Source: Willaertia magna (Eukaryota; Heterolobosea; Eutetramitea; Acrasida; Naegleriidae). Taken from it: a stretch of DNA of 25,453 nucleotides. The notes under the pieces were generated by a model, which ran no database searches, was not told where the DNA came from, and saw nothing but the letters and a program-made list of their open reading frames with translations. Every line of letters begins with the position of its first letter. The first letter of the stretch is position 1. A program made the position numbers and the translations under genes. Positions 8,382 to 17,540 of the stretch are shown piece after piece. The DNA is taken from positions 1 to 25,453 of the forward strand of contig CADWAF010004596.1 of NCBI GenBank assembly GCA_902984215.1, written 5' to 3'.

Positions 8382-9020
8382 TTATTCAGTCCATAATGTT
8401 CCAATAGGTTTGTTTTTAACTTCTTCAATGACATTCTTTGCAGACTCCTCAATTTCTTGTGCAATATCCTCAATAGATCTCTCACTAGCCTTAATTACTT
8501 TAATATTTTTATAATTATCTTCTTCAAAAATTGCTTCAAAATTTTCCATTACAATAGCTTGAATTTTTTCCTTTTCATAAATTTCATTTCCATAACCTTT
8601 TCTTTTAGCAGCAGTTGATGGATCAATTTTTAAATAAAAAACAGCATCTGGTTCAATTAGTCCAATATCAGGTGATTTACACCATTTACGATCTAAACCA
8701 TTAGAAGCAGTATAAGCAACACCACTATATGCATATCTACTACATATTATATGTTCTCCTTTTTCAAGAGTATTTTTAATCCATTGCATCTTATCCCAAC
8801 GATTAGCTGAAAATAATAAATGTACTGCTCTTATATTGATATTACTTTTATTTGTGAGATATGCATCGCATAACTTTCCGGTTTCTGTTGTTCTATCGGG
8901 AAATGAAATTTCATGAACGGTAGATATTTTAGATAAAGCAGAAACTAAAAGATTGATTTGTGTTGTTTTTCCACATCTATCTAAACCTTCAAAAACTATG
9001 AATGCTCCTCTCTTTGACAT
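8382..9020 (-). CDS. Thymidylate kinase (dTMP kinase)
   Basis: Phosphorylates dTMP to dTDP with ATP, the last dedicated step towards dTTP. The 212 residues are a normal full length. The P-loop is GLDRCGKTT (residues 12-20), the dTMP-binding stretch FPDRTTETGKLCDAYL follows at 40-55, and SANRWDK at 71-77 is typical. The lid region AAKRKGYGNEIYE lies at about 137-149, and the protein ends in PIGTLW like eukaryotic enzymes. One oddity: the usual DR[Y/H] motif reads SRY at residues 94-96 (codon AGT for Ser), although the flanking YAYSGVAYT is perfectly conserved. No introns. The gene converges with IFT56 (103 bp between them) and diverges from the 9201 gene. Confidence 0.95.
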   Translation of the reverse strand: MSKRGAFIVFEGLDRCGKTTQINLLVSALSKISTVHEISFPDRTTETGKLCDAYLTNKSNINIRAVHLLFSANRWDKMQWIKNTLEKGEHIICSRYAYSGVAYTASNGLDRKWCKSPDIGLIEPDAVFYLKIDPSTAAKRKGYGNEIYEKEKIQAIVMENFEAIFEEDNYKNIKVIKASERSIEDIAQEIEESAKNVIEEVKNKPIGTLWTE

Positions 9021-9200
9021 TTTTTTAAAAAATTAAAAAAAAAATTAACGATTAAAAAAAGAGGGAAATTAAGGCAAACAAAATTTACAATTTATAATAT
9101 TTGTAAAGGATATATTTTTAAAATCCATATTTAAAAAGGCAATTAAAAAAGAGTCAACTATAAAAATTATTATAATTTATTAAAATAAATAAGAAAAACA
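9021..9200. promoter_or_regulatory. Divergent promoter region
   Basis: 180 bp between the starts of thymidylate kinase (minus) and the small 9201 gene (plus). It is mostly A/T with A-runs directly before each start codon, the usual leader style here. GAGGGAAATTAAGGCAAAC (9061-9079) is the one GC-containing island and the best candidate for a factor-binding site. Nothing else is recognisable. Confidence 0.4.
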
Positions 9201-9530
9201 ATGAACCCTTACGACGATCAAGTGATGCATGAAGATTATGACCCTCAAGATATCTATTCAGTAGCTAGGAACGATCAAGACCCTGAGGAGGTGGGACAAA
9301 ATGAAAAGTAAGTTTTATTAAAGTTGACTGAAAGAGTTGACCACTCACTTACTCTGGCTTTTAGTGAAAAGAATTTGATAGATTCTTATGATTCTAGTCA
9401 TGAAAGAAATATTGAAAAAAAGATTGAAAGAGATTTAATTGACGTAATTGATGAAGAAAATAATAGAATTTACAATCAAAAGTTAAAAGAAGTTGAAGAA
9501 CGAAGAAGAATGAGAAACTTTAATGTTTGA
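9201..9530 (+). CDS. Small acidic/coiled-coil protein, unknown family
   Basis: Two exons, 9201-9307 and 9365-9530, joined across a 57-nt intron with donor GTAAGT and acceptor TTTTAG. Unspliced, exon 1 ends at once in TAA within the donor, as expected for a real intron. The spliced protein has 90 residues. Residues 1-40 are acidic and probably unstructured (NPYDDQ, HEDYDPQD, DQDPEE). Residues 45-90 form a charged helix (ERNIEKKIERDLIDVIDEE, KLKEVEERRRMRNF). I do not recognise it. Size and composition suggest a small subunit of a complex. The gene lies between thymidylate kinase and a REEP gene, neither of which hints at function. Confidence 0.75.
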
Positions 9531-9683
9531 TTGTCAAAAAATTTAATTCTAAATTTCTCTACAAAAACAAATTAAAAAAAATAAAAAGCCTTTTGCTGCC
9601 ACATTCCGATTTTTTTAATTTACCACCAATTATTGTAGATTTTTGATCTTGTATCATATCGGAGGAAGAAGAAGAAGAACAAG

Positions 9684-10355
9684 ATGTCATCACCTGCACC
9701 TGTATATCAAATTTCTAAACTTACATATTTTTCTAATTTTCTATTTCTCTTTATAGGATTAGTCTATCCGTTAATTCAAACCTATAAAGCAGGTAAATTA
9801 TATATTCAAAAGAAGGAAGAATATGAAATTGTACAAAAATTTCAAGAACTTCAAGAACGTAAAAAGAAAGAACAACAAACATCAACAACATCACCATCAA
9901 TTATTGATTTTGAAACTCCTGAAAGACAACAACAATTATGGAAAGAAGAACAATTAGAAATATTAGAACGTCATCATAAGAAATGGTTAGCTTATTGGAT
10001 TATTTATACTGCAATTTATGTTTTTGAATATTTATTTAATGATATTCTTTATTATAAATTCCCAATTTATTTTGAATTAAAATTAATTTTAATTGCCTTT
10101 TTAGTAATTTCAAAAGATATTTGTGTTAAATTTTTTGATAAATTTGTAATTACTTTAATGTATTGGGATAATTTAGAACAAGATATTGAATCTGTTTTAA
10201 GTTATACAAGAGCTAAGTTATATGGTCATGTATTTAAATATGTTGAAAGTGGAAAGGATGTTGGATTAGCAGTTGGAATGAATTTATATTCAAATGTTAA
10301 ACAAATTTTAGCAACTTCTTCTACAACAACCACTAATAATAGTAATGGACAATAA
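9684..10355 (+). CDS. REEP/DP1/Yop1-family ER membrane-shaping protein
   Basis: Members insert as hairpins in the cytoplasmic face of ER tubules and generate curvature. The 223-residue protein has a first hydrophobic segment at about 14-31 followed by the family motif YPLIQTYKAGK. A second block, WLAYWIIYTAIYVFEYLFN (101-119), is followed by FPIYFELKLILIAFL (126-140), the core of the TB2/DP1/HVA22 domain. C-terminal amphipathic helices follow (ESVLSYTRAKLYG, GLAVGMNLYSNVKQIL). Between the first and second hydrophobic parts is a charged Gln/Glu/Lys insert of roughly 55 residues (about 42-96), longer than in REEP5. No introns. The stop lies only 19 bp from the stop of the opposing kinesin gene. 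Confidence 0.92.
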   Translation: MSSPAPVYQISKLTYFSNFLFLFIGLVYPLIQTYKAGKLYIQKKEEYEIVQKFQELQERKKKEQQTSTTSPSIIDFETPERQQQLWKEEQLEILERHHKKWLAYWIIYTAIYVFEYLFNDILYYKFPIYFELKLILIAFLVISKDICVKFFDKFVITLMYWDNLEQDIESVLSYTRAKLYGHVFKYVESGKDVGLAVGMNLYSNVKQILATSSTTTTNNSNGQ

Positions 10356-10374
10356 TAATAAACAATGTTGTATA

Positions 10375-13300
10375 TTATTTGGAATCATTAAAATTCTTTG
10401 AACTTAATACTCTACTCATTCTATAGCTTTGTGGTGACGTACCTGTTGACGAAGATGTTGTTGTAATTTTACTATTTTGATTGTCATTGCTGACTATAGA
10501 GTTAATTGCAGAAAGATCTTCTTCACTAAAACAATTGTTAAATGCTTTTGCTGCTGCATGCTTATTTAATGAAATTTTACTTCCCCCAAAATCTTCTTTT
10601 ACTGAATTGACATAGGCAGTTCTACTTCCATTAGACCAAGCCCTTTTTCTTTCTGAACTACTTGTTTGTACAAAGTGGTTGTGTTCATCATCATCTCCAT
10701 AAAGGAAGTAAGCTTTTAATATGTAGAAAATATATTCAATATCATTATAACTTTGTTTTAATAACATTTTACCTGTATCTGCTGTTTGTTTTCCTATTGT
10801 TGCTTTATAGTTTAATTCTGATTTTTGTAGTTCTTTAATTCTTTGTAAATGGGTTTGAGTTTGTAGAGCTAATTGTAATTGTTCTTGTCTAAGGCTTTCT
10901 TCTAAACTCTTCCTTTTATTTCTCTTTATGAATTGTTGTATAGTTATGGCCGCTAGTGTTCTCTTTTGTTCGTCCTGTAATATCTCTAAATCACTTTTTA
11001 GTTGTTTATTCGTAGATTCAGAATTATATAATTGTGAGGCACAAGTTTCTAAGGCAGATTTGTAAATAATTTTATCTCTTTCGTTACTTTTTGCCAACTG
11101 TATGAAATGATCAATTATTTGTGTTAATAGTTTTAATTCCTTTTTCAAATAAATGCTTTGTTCATGGTAAATTGTTTCAAAAGAAGATATAATATCAAAA
11201 TAGTTGTGAGTCATAGAAAGCCATTTACTGTATAAACTAAGAGAGGTAAATTCACTTGTCCACTTCTTTTCTAATTGATTTAATAAACCTTTGGCCTGTG
11301 AAAATAATTCATCCACTGTGTGAGACCTTGGGAGTTCATCTAAATTAAATACTGGAATATCTTTACCATTATTGAGATGGTTTAAATAATCATTCAGGTA
11401 TCCCTCTTTTGGAAATACTAAATCCTTATTTACAACTCTATGATTTTCTTTGTAGTTAAGCATAATATTTTGGGTAGATTCAGAAATTTGTTCCCATAAT
11501 TCATTTACTTTTAATGATTTTTCAATACTTCCCACTTGTTTTTCACTTTCTTCAATACAATTATTTACAATTTTCTCGACTTCTTCCTTATTTTCCAACT
11601 CTTCTTTTGAAACACTCAAATTGCAACAGTCAAGTGTCGATATAATATAATATAATTTTTCTTCAGATATTTCATCTGCCTTTTCTTCTTCACTATTTAG
11701 ATCGTTGTGGGAAAGGTAGTTTAACAGCCTTGGATTTAGTAATGATTTGTCATCTAAGGAAGAATGTAACTTTTGCCCAAAAGCTTCACATGATAACATT
11801 ACACTGGTGTCTAGATATGTGACAGTACGTTTTTCTGCAATACTCCTTATTTCATTGTATAGATTTCTCAATACATCATTTAATTGAGAATTTTCTTTTT
11901 TCAATTTTTGATTAATTTCATCATTGATGATTGAGAAAATTAAATCTTTTTTAAACTTTTCTTGAAGATTATTAACTACTTTAGTTTGTACCTTAAGTTC
12001 TTTAGAGAGTCTGGATACAATTAAGGACTCATTTTCTTTGTTTGATTCAACTAAATTTTGTAGAGATTCCAACTCAGAGGTAGTTTGAGCTAAATCTCTT
12101 TCTAATTGTTCATTAAATAATTGTGTTGTTTCTAATTCTTTTCTTAAATTAGAAATTTCCATTTGTAATTGGTCAACTGTTATTTCAAAATCTTTTCTCT
12201 TTTCAGTCATCTCTTCTTCAATAGATTCAATTTCTGCCTCTTTATCTTTTAAAATTTCATTATACATTGTTTCTTGTCGAAGAATTCTTTCTTCATATTC
12301 GTCAGTTAAATTTTCTAATTTACTAGAAAGTTCTTCAACAATTTTCCTATGTTGATTTTCAACCTCTACCAAGTCTCCTTTCATAAGAGAAATTAATTTT
12401 TCTTTTTCTTTTGCACCTTCAACCTCAAACGTACGAATCTTTCTTTTCATTTCAGTATTTTCAGTGGTTAGAATGTTTAGATTGGTTCCTAGTCTTTCAT
12501 TTTCCTCAACAAGACCCAACAAATCCCCTTCTAATGTACTGTATTTTGTTTCTAATTCTTCTAATTGAGCCTGTAACTTAATGGAAAGAGCCTTATAGTC
12601 AACAGCTTGATTAACTTTTGGTTGTGTTTTAACATTCATTGCCCTTTGACCAAATAATAAACTCGTTATAGTTTCTTGGTTGTGTATACTACAAGGTCCA
12701 ACAGTAATGATTATTCTTGTTTTACCATTTCCTCCAAGAGAATCTTGTAATAAACGAGTTAGTTTAGAATCTCTGTAAGGGATATGAGGGTTATTCACTT
12801 CTAATGAATGAATGACAATACCAAGAGTAGTCAAAGAAAGATTAATATAATTTGCTTCTTTTTTTCTTATTCCTTCTGCCTCTGTTTTCTTTAATCTCTC
12901 ACTTCCTGCCAAGTCAACCAAATATAAATTTGCTCTAGTTACTTTTCTATCTTCTAAAGTTTCTACATTATTATTCTCTATCTTTTTTCTTTTTTCAATA
13001 TTTACAATAAGGCATGCGTGACTTCTACTAGAACTTGCATTCTATAACAATTACAACATTAATAATAAAGATAAATAAAAACTTACAAGTTTTGTAAGCG
13101 CTGTCACTCTATTTATATCTCCTTCTGTATATAACTTTATGTATTCATCTACATTTGCAATAACTTTTGAACTAACACCATCAATATAAACCCCAGATTC
13201 ATTATCCTCCCTTATTTGAAGATTTTTATTTTCAGGCATCAATAGATCTTGTATTGTTTCCATGTAGATTTGAATGTAACTCATCTTGACAGTATACTCA

Positions 13301-13784
13301 TTTTCGTTATCTAACTGAATCCTTCTAAAGATATCTCTTATTGACCTTGGTATTATACCTTGTAGCTCTGGGGGCGCCTCGTTATTACTAATTGTAAACT
13401 AATAATAAACAAGTTTGTTTAAAAATTCATCCTTCAATAATACTTACAGTTTTACCTGTAGATGTTTGTCCATAAACAAATATTGTAGCGTGATAACCGT
13501 TAAAAACATCCTTAATAAATTTAATAATAAGATAGTACTTTCGTTTTAAAACTTACATCTATAGCGTCCTTAGAGGTTACGTTATATATAGCTTCTTGAG
13601 AAGTTTCTTCGGAAAAGATTTCATCAAAAATAAATTTTCTCTTATTGTAGGTATGTCTAGTTACTGAAATTTCATTACCAGATATTTCAACACAATTCGT
13701 AGCCTTTTCTATTTTCTTTTCTTCTTCAGACATAGGTCTACATCTTACATAAACCTTAATTCTTTGTTTTTCAATTTTATTCAT
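10375..13784 (-). CDS. Kinesin with N-terminal motor, ARK-like
   Basis: Four exons on the minus strand: 13784-13557, 13510-13448, 13398-13087 and 13041-10375. Introns of 46, 49 and 45 nt are all phase 0 with donor GTAAGT. The product is 1089 residues. The motor occupies about 1-345: P-loop GQTSTGKT (90-97), switch I NASSSRSHA (202-210), switch II DLAGSE (244-249). MSYIQIYMETIQDLL, PHIPYRDSKLTRLLQDS and especially GQRAMNVKTQPKV followed by DYKALSIKLQAQL after the motor resemble plant armadillo-repeat kinesins. A coiled coil runs from about 354 to 590, further helices follow, and an IQ-like motif (AITIQQFIKRNKRK, about 899-912) suggests calmodulin or light-chain binding. No armadillo repeats are visible in the C terminus. 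The start is the ATG at 13784; a TTG upstream is not used. Confidence 0.92.
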
Positions 13785-14230
13785 CCTCCACAATAAAGTT
13801 CTTTACCTTAAATAACCAACAGACAGTTTTTTCATTAATAAAAACTATTTTTTTTTTTATGCGGAAACATGTCCCGCCAATAGTTCAAATCCCAAAGTAA
13901 AAAGACCTCTAGTAGAGTTTTAATGGATGTAAATTAATTCGATGCACAGTAATAATGCAATAAACGATTAAAGTCATAAAAGTGTCAACAATTATTTAGA
14001 TTGATGACTGCATGATGTGATTTATGCATCCCACTAATTTTTTAATTTCAATTTTTCCATTTTTTTTAAATAATTTTATTTTGTGAAATAAGTTTACAAT
14101 AATAATAAATAAATAAGCTTTACAAAAAAAAAAGATTTGAAAGTTTTAAAAAACTTTAAAACTACAAAATAACGTACATTTACATAATTTAAAACTACAA
14201 ATCTAAAAAAAAATATAACAACTTGTAAAT
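13785..14230. other. Intergenic region upstream of kinesin and downstream of Ras
   Basis: 446 bp with no supported gene. It must contain the kinesin promoter and the 3' end of the Ras transcript. A short GC patch at 13861-13877 can fold as GCGG/CCGC around a 9-nt loop. The part nearest Ras (about 14090-14230) is A/T-rich. A stretch at 13883-13893 that looks like a tRNA T-loop does not pair and is rejected. Confidence 0.6.
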
Positions 14231-14236
14231 TTACAA
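14223..14236. repeat. 14-bp perfect palindrome overlapping the Ras stop codon
   Basis: TTGTAAATTTACAA reads the same on both strands. The Ras stop codon (TAA on the minus strand) is at 14231-14233 inside it. The half-site TTGTAAAT recurs near other gene ends in the window, so it may be part of a 3'-end or RNA-binding signal, or simply chance in A/T-rich sequence. Confidence 0.45.
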
Positions 14237-14821
14237 AATAAAGCATTTACCACCGCCTTCCTTTTCTTTCTTCTTTTCCTTGCCATTAACTGAAGGTCTA
14301 CTCTTTCTAACTTCTCTAACTAAAGCCATAAAGCCTTCATCTACATTTAATCTTTGTTTTGCAGAAGTTTCTAAGAAAGGAATACCTAATTGTTTTGCAT
14401 ATTGTTTAGCTTCATCTTGAGTAATAACCCTTTCACTTTCTAAATCGCACTTGTTACCAATTAAAACCATTGGAACTTTATCTGCATCTTTAACTCTTAA
14501 GATTTGTTCATAGAAATCATTAATTTCTTCAAAGGTCTTTCTATCAATAACACTATAGACTAAAAGGAAACCATCTCCGGTTCTCATATATTGGTCTCTC
14601 AAAGCTTTATATTCTTCTTGACCTGCAGTATCTAAAATTTCTAAGAAACAAGGCTTGTCATCAACTTTTGCGTGTTTTCTGTAAGAATCTTCAATTGTTG
14701 GATCATATTCTTCAACGAAAATGTTTTGAATGAATTGAACAGTTAAAGCGGATTTACCAACTCCACCACCTCCAACTACTGCTAATTTATATTCTTCCAT
14801 ACCATTGTTATTTGCTGACAT
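14231..14821 (-). CDS. Ras-family small GTPase
   Basis: A membrane-anchored GTP switch of the Ras subfamily, 196 residues without introns. P-loop [10 protein letters not shown] (16-25; its Gly18 sits where human Ras has Ala11), effector loop YDPTIEDSY (39-47) identical to the canonical Ras effector sequence, DTAGQEEY (64-71), NKCD (123-126) and ETSAK (151-155) are all intact, so it should bind and hydrolyse GTP normally. The tail has a Lys-rich stretch followed by the CAAX box CFIL. A final Leu predicts geranylgeranylation rather than farnesylation. Glycines at the positions equivalent to Ras 12 and 13 are present, so it is not a constitutively active form. Confidence 0.97.
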   Translation of the reverse strand: MSANNNGMEEYKLAVVGGGGVGKSALTVQFIQNIFVEEYDPTIEDSYRKHAKVDDKPCFLEILDTAGQEEYKALRDQYMRTGDGFLLVYSVIDRKTFEEINDFYEQILRVKDADKVPMVLIGNKCDLESERVITQDEAKQYAKQLGIPFLETSAKQRLNVDEGFMALVREVRKSRPSVNGKEKKKEKEGGGKCFIL

Positions 14822-15229
14822 TTTTTAAAATTATATTTTTTCTTATTGAAATAACTGTTTTTTTTTTGATTTGTGACTTGAGACTAAAAAACATCAACGA
14901 TGCGATTTATAGCTTTTGGAAAGACCTCATGTATCTACGGATAGAGGTGAACAGTGATTTTGGTTTCAAGAACTTCATGGCCACTTATTACTTTGTTGTG
15001 CTGTGAAAATGGTTTTAAAATCTAGTATGTTCTTCTTTGCTTGAATCTTTTCAGTGCTTTCTGCCTTCAAATGGAAAGAAAAAAGCCTACGAAATGCTTT
15101 TTTTGTTTGAAGTTTGATTTTGTAAAAAGATATTGTAACAAGAAAGTGGTTTATTTTGTATTAAAATTAATAACTTATTTAAGGTATTTATTAGGGATTA
15201 TACAAATAATAATACAGTTCTACAGTTTA
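14822..15229. other. Intergenic region upstream of Ras
   Basis: 408 bp holding the Ras promoter and leader and the 3' end of the MED17-like gene. About 14880-15060 is less A/T-rich than typical spacer here. On the minus strand it contains a 23-codon open frame (14978-14907) that starts ATG AAG and ends 85 nt before the Ras ATG. It could be an upstream ORF if the transcript starts early. The longer plus-strand open frames in this stretch have no coding character. Confidence 0.5.
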
Positions 15230-16759
15230 TTATTGTGTTGATAAATAATTTAAAAATTCTTTTGTAGATGTAAATATTGTTTGTTGTAAAATAATATCCG
15301 TTTGTTTTATAGTTATAGTTAATGGACTAATTGCTTTTGGTAATTGTAAATGATACATTGAATGATCTGGATATTTAAATGATAATTGTGAAAATGTTAA
15401 TTCTTCAATATCAAATTCTTTAAATATTTGTTCTAATTTACCACAAAATATTTTATGATTAATAAATCGTAATACATCCTCAAATATAGAAATATATTTT
15501 CTATAAAAAAATATTAAACAATTTAATTTAAATAAATACTTACTCTTCCAAATCAGTACCTTCTTTAGGTATTTCATAAATTTGTAGTAATGAATCTTGT
15601 AATAAAGTATCAATATGTTCAGGTAATATTATATTAGATAAATGTGCAGGAATATTTAATAATTGTGATTTTAATTCCCAAAATGGTGAAATTTTAGAAT
15701 CCGTTAATGATAATACCAATACAACATTACATGATAATTTAATTTTAATTTCTAAATCTGTATATTCTAAAATATTATAAAATAATCTTTTTTTAGAATT
15801 ATTACTACTATTCATCATACAATTTACAAACTATTGAATATTTTAACAAAATATTTTAACAATTAAATAAATATAAAAATACTTACCAAATCAAACAACT
15901 CTAAATAAAAAACAGATTGTTGTGCACATTCCAAAACATCATCCATAGTCTTTAAAGATTCAGAATAATGTTTTAAAATAGTTGAACATAAAATTACTTT
16001 TCTACCAAAAGTAACAACTGCAGGTATAATTAAATCAATCTCTTTTACTTCCTTCTTTCTAAGAACTCTAACAGGTATATATTCATAAGATTTTATAATT
16101 ACATTATTAAAAGCTAAATCTAAAATTACATAAGAATTATTACTTCCATCTTTAAATAATTTTAATTTCCATTTCTTTTGTAATTGAAATAATTGTTGAT
16201 AATAATCAGAATAAAATTCAGTTCTCTTTTTTAATTGATCTCTACCATTTCTTAATATAATAAAAGAATTATTTAATTGTTCTAAACGATGTGGAAAGAT
16301 CTCACCAGCCTTTTCATAAGTTTTTAAATCATCATTATAAGTTCTATAAGAATTAAAAGTATCAATTTCTTTTTCTTCTCTTAATAATTTACTAACTTCA
16401 CTTATAAATTGTACTTCATAGATTGTTGCTCTTAATTTATTTACAGTTTTATTCCATTCAAATTCTTGTGGTTCTTTAATTTGTGGTGGTGGTAATATTT
16501 GTGAATCATCTGCATGAATTGATTCTAAATGTCTTTGTTTAATTGTTGGTGTGAAATCAAATTTATTTTGAATAACTCTAGCGAAATGTTCTTCTGCACC
16601 TAAATTTGGTACAACATTTTCTTTTCCGTCAGTTTCATATGAAAGAATTCTATATTCTTCATATGGATCTAAACTTAAGGGTGGAAGTGTAGAAAGAATA
16701 GTGTCAAGAGAGGAAGATGTTAAAGAGAGAGTAGAATGTACATTTTCATTTGAAGTCAT
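15230..16759 (-). CDS. Mediator complex subunit 17-like
   Basis: A core head-module subunit of Mediator, which links transcription factors to RNA polymerase II. Three exons on the minus strand: 16759-15887, 15830-15544 and 15500-15230, with introns of 56 and 43 nt, both with donor GTAAGT. The total is 476 residues, shorter than the roughly 650 of human MED17. Supporting stretches are RILSYETDGKENVVPNLG with FARVIQNKFDF near the N terminus (the family has a similar acidic N-terminal motif), the central YYQQLFQLQKKWKLKLF followed by VILDLAF (family: LRQHWKL...LGDLSY), and LECAQQSVFYLELFDLF. The second junction restores DLEEKYISIFEDVLRF. The assignment rests on these scattered matches, so it is likely but not certain. 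The gene is divergent from eL14. Confidence 0.68.
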
Positions 16760-17050
16760 TTTTTTTAATCTTATTCCGATGCTAGTATGGTTTATGGTAC
16801 TACTACTGTAGCTTGCCTTGTGGTTTGCTTTAGTAGGCTTTAGGTATATTAAAGAAGGAATGAAAAATCATGATGAGCAATTGTGCATGAGGAGTAGAGA
16901 AGAAGGCTTCATAGTTGGACTAGCCGTGGTGTTTTGTTTGTGGAAGCCTTGCTGTTGAAAAAATGAGTTTCATTGTAAACTACCAATCAACTAAATAATG
17001 CTGAAAATTTAATTTTTCGTTTCGAAAAAAATACATATAAGACAGCCATA
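16760..17050. promoter_or_regulatory. Divergent promoter between the MED17-like and eL14 genes
   Basis: 291 bp between two start codons on opposite strands. It is notably richer in G and C than other spacers, as expected for the promoter of a highly expressed ribosomal-protein gene. It contains an 8-bp inverted repeat, AAGGCTTC (16903-16910) and GAAGCCTT (16943-16950), 32 bp apart, and the related TAGGCTTTAGG near 16833. These are candidate binding sites. No function is established from sequence alone. Confidence 0.45.
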
Positions 17051-17467
17051 ATGCCATCAGCACTCTTCAGTGATTTATTAGTCGAAATTGGTAGAGCAGC
17101 AACATATACTGTTGGACCAAACAAAGGAAAATTAGTTGTTATTGTTGATATTTTAGATGCAAACAGAGTTTTAATCGAAGGACCAACTGCTGGAATTGCA
17201 AGACAAATTGCAGGTATGGGTAACTTAAAATTATTAAAAGGAGTTGCTAAAGTAACAAAGGATTCTACTTCCGAACAAGTTAAATCAGCAATTGCAGAAG
17301 CAGGATTAGAAGAAGTTGCAAAATCATCACCTGTTGTTGCAAAAATTGTTAAAGAACAAAAGAGAAAGAGTTTAACTGATTTCGATAGATTCAAAGTTCA
17401 ACACTTAAAGAAACAAAAGAACCAAATTTTAAGAGAAAAAGTTCAACAATTATTAAAGTCAAAATAA
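17051..17467 (+). CDS. RPL14: Large-subunit ribosomal protein eL14
   Basis: A cytosolic 60S ribosomal protein, 138 residues, single exon. The N-terminal KOW-type fold is recognisable from VEIGRAATYTVGPNKGKLV followed by IVDILDANRVLIEGP, with the family's GP(x)xGKL and DG/EGP elements. The C-terminal half has the diagnostic KRKSLTDFDRFKVQ motif followed by a basic helix ending in KVQQLLKSK. The start is preceded by CATAAT rather than an A-run. Codon use is cleaner than in its neighbours (TTA, GAA, AAA, CAA dominate), as in highly expressed genes of A/T-rich genomes. The opposite-strand open frame 16987-17394 is a shadow. It converges with the RBM5-like gene, with 73 bp between stops. Confidence 0.97.
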   Translation: MPSALFSDLLVEIGRAATYTVGPNKGKLVVIVDILDANRVLIEGPTAGIARQIAGMGNLKLLKGVAKVTKDSTSEQVKSAIAEAGLEEVAKSSPVVAKIVKEQKRKSLTDFDRFKVQHLKKQKNQILREKVQQLLKSK

Positions 17468-17540
17468 ATAAACCAATAAATATAATTTTCTGTATATTTT
17501 TTAGGCTGTTTATTTATTTGAAATTCAACTAATAAACACT

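Noticed and set aside
13870..13900. Sequence resembling a tRNA T-loop (AGTTCAAATCC)
   Set aside because: The flanking bases do not form the T-stem, and no acceptor stem or A-box lies upstream.
14812..15241. Two plus-strand open frames between Ras and the MED17-like gene
   Set aside because: Phe/Tyr/Leu-rich A/T-driven translation, with no conserved pattern and no leader. This is spacer carrying the Ras promoter.
16987..17394. 135-codon minus-strand frame opposite eL14
   Set aside because: It is an antisense shadow of a highly biased, conserved ribosomal-protein gene.
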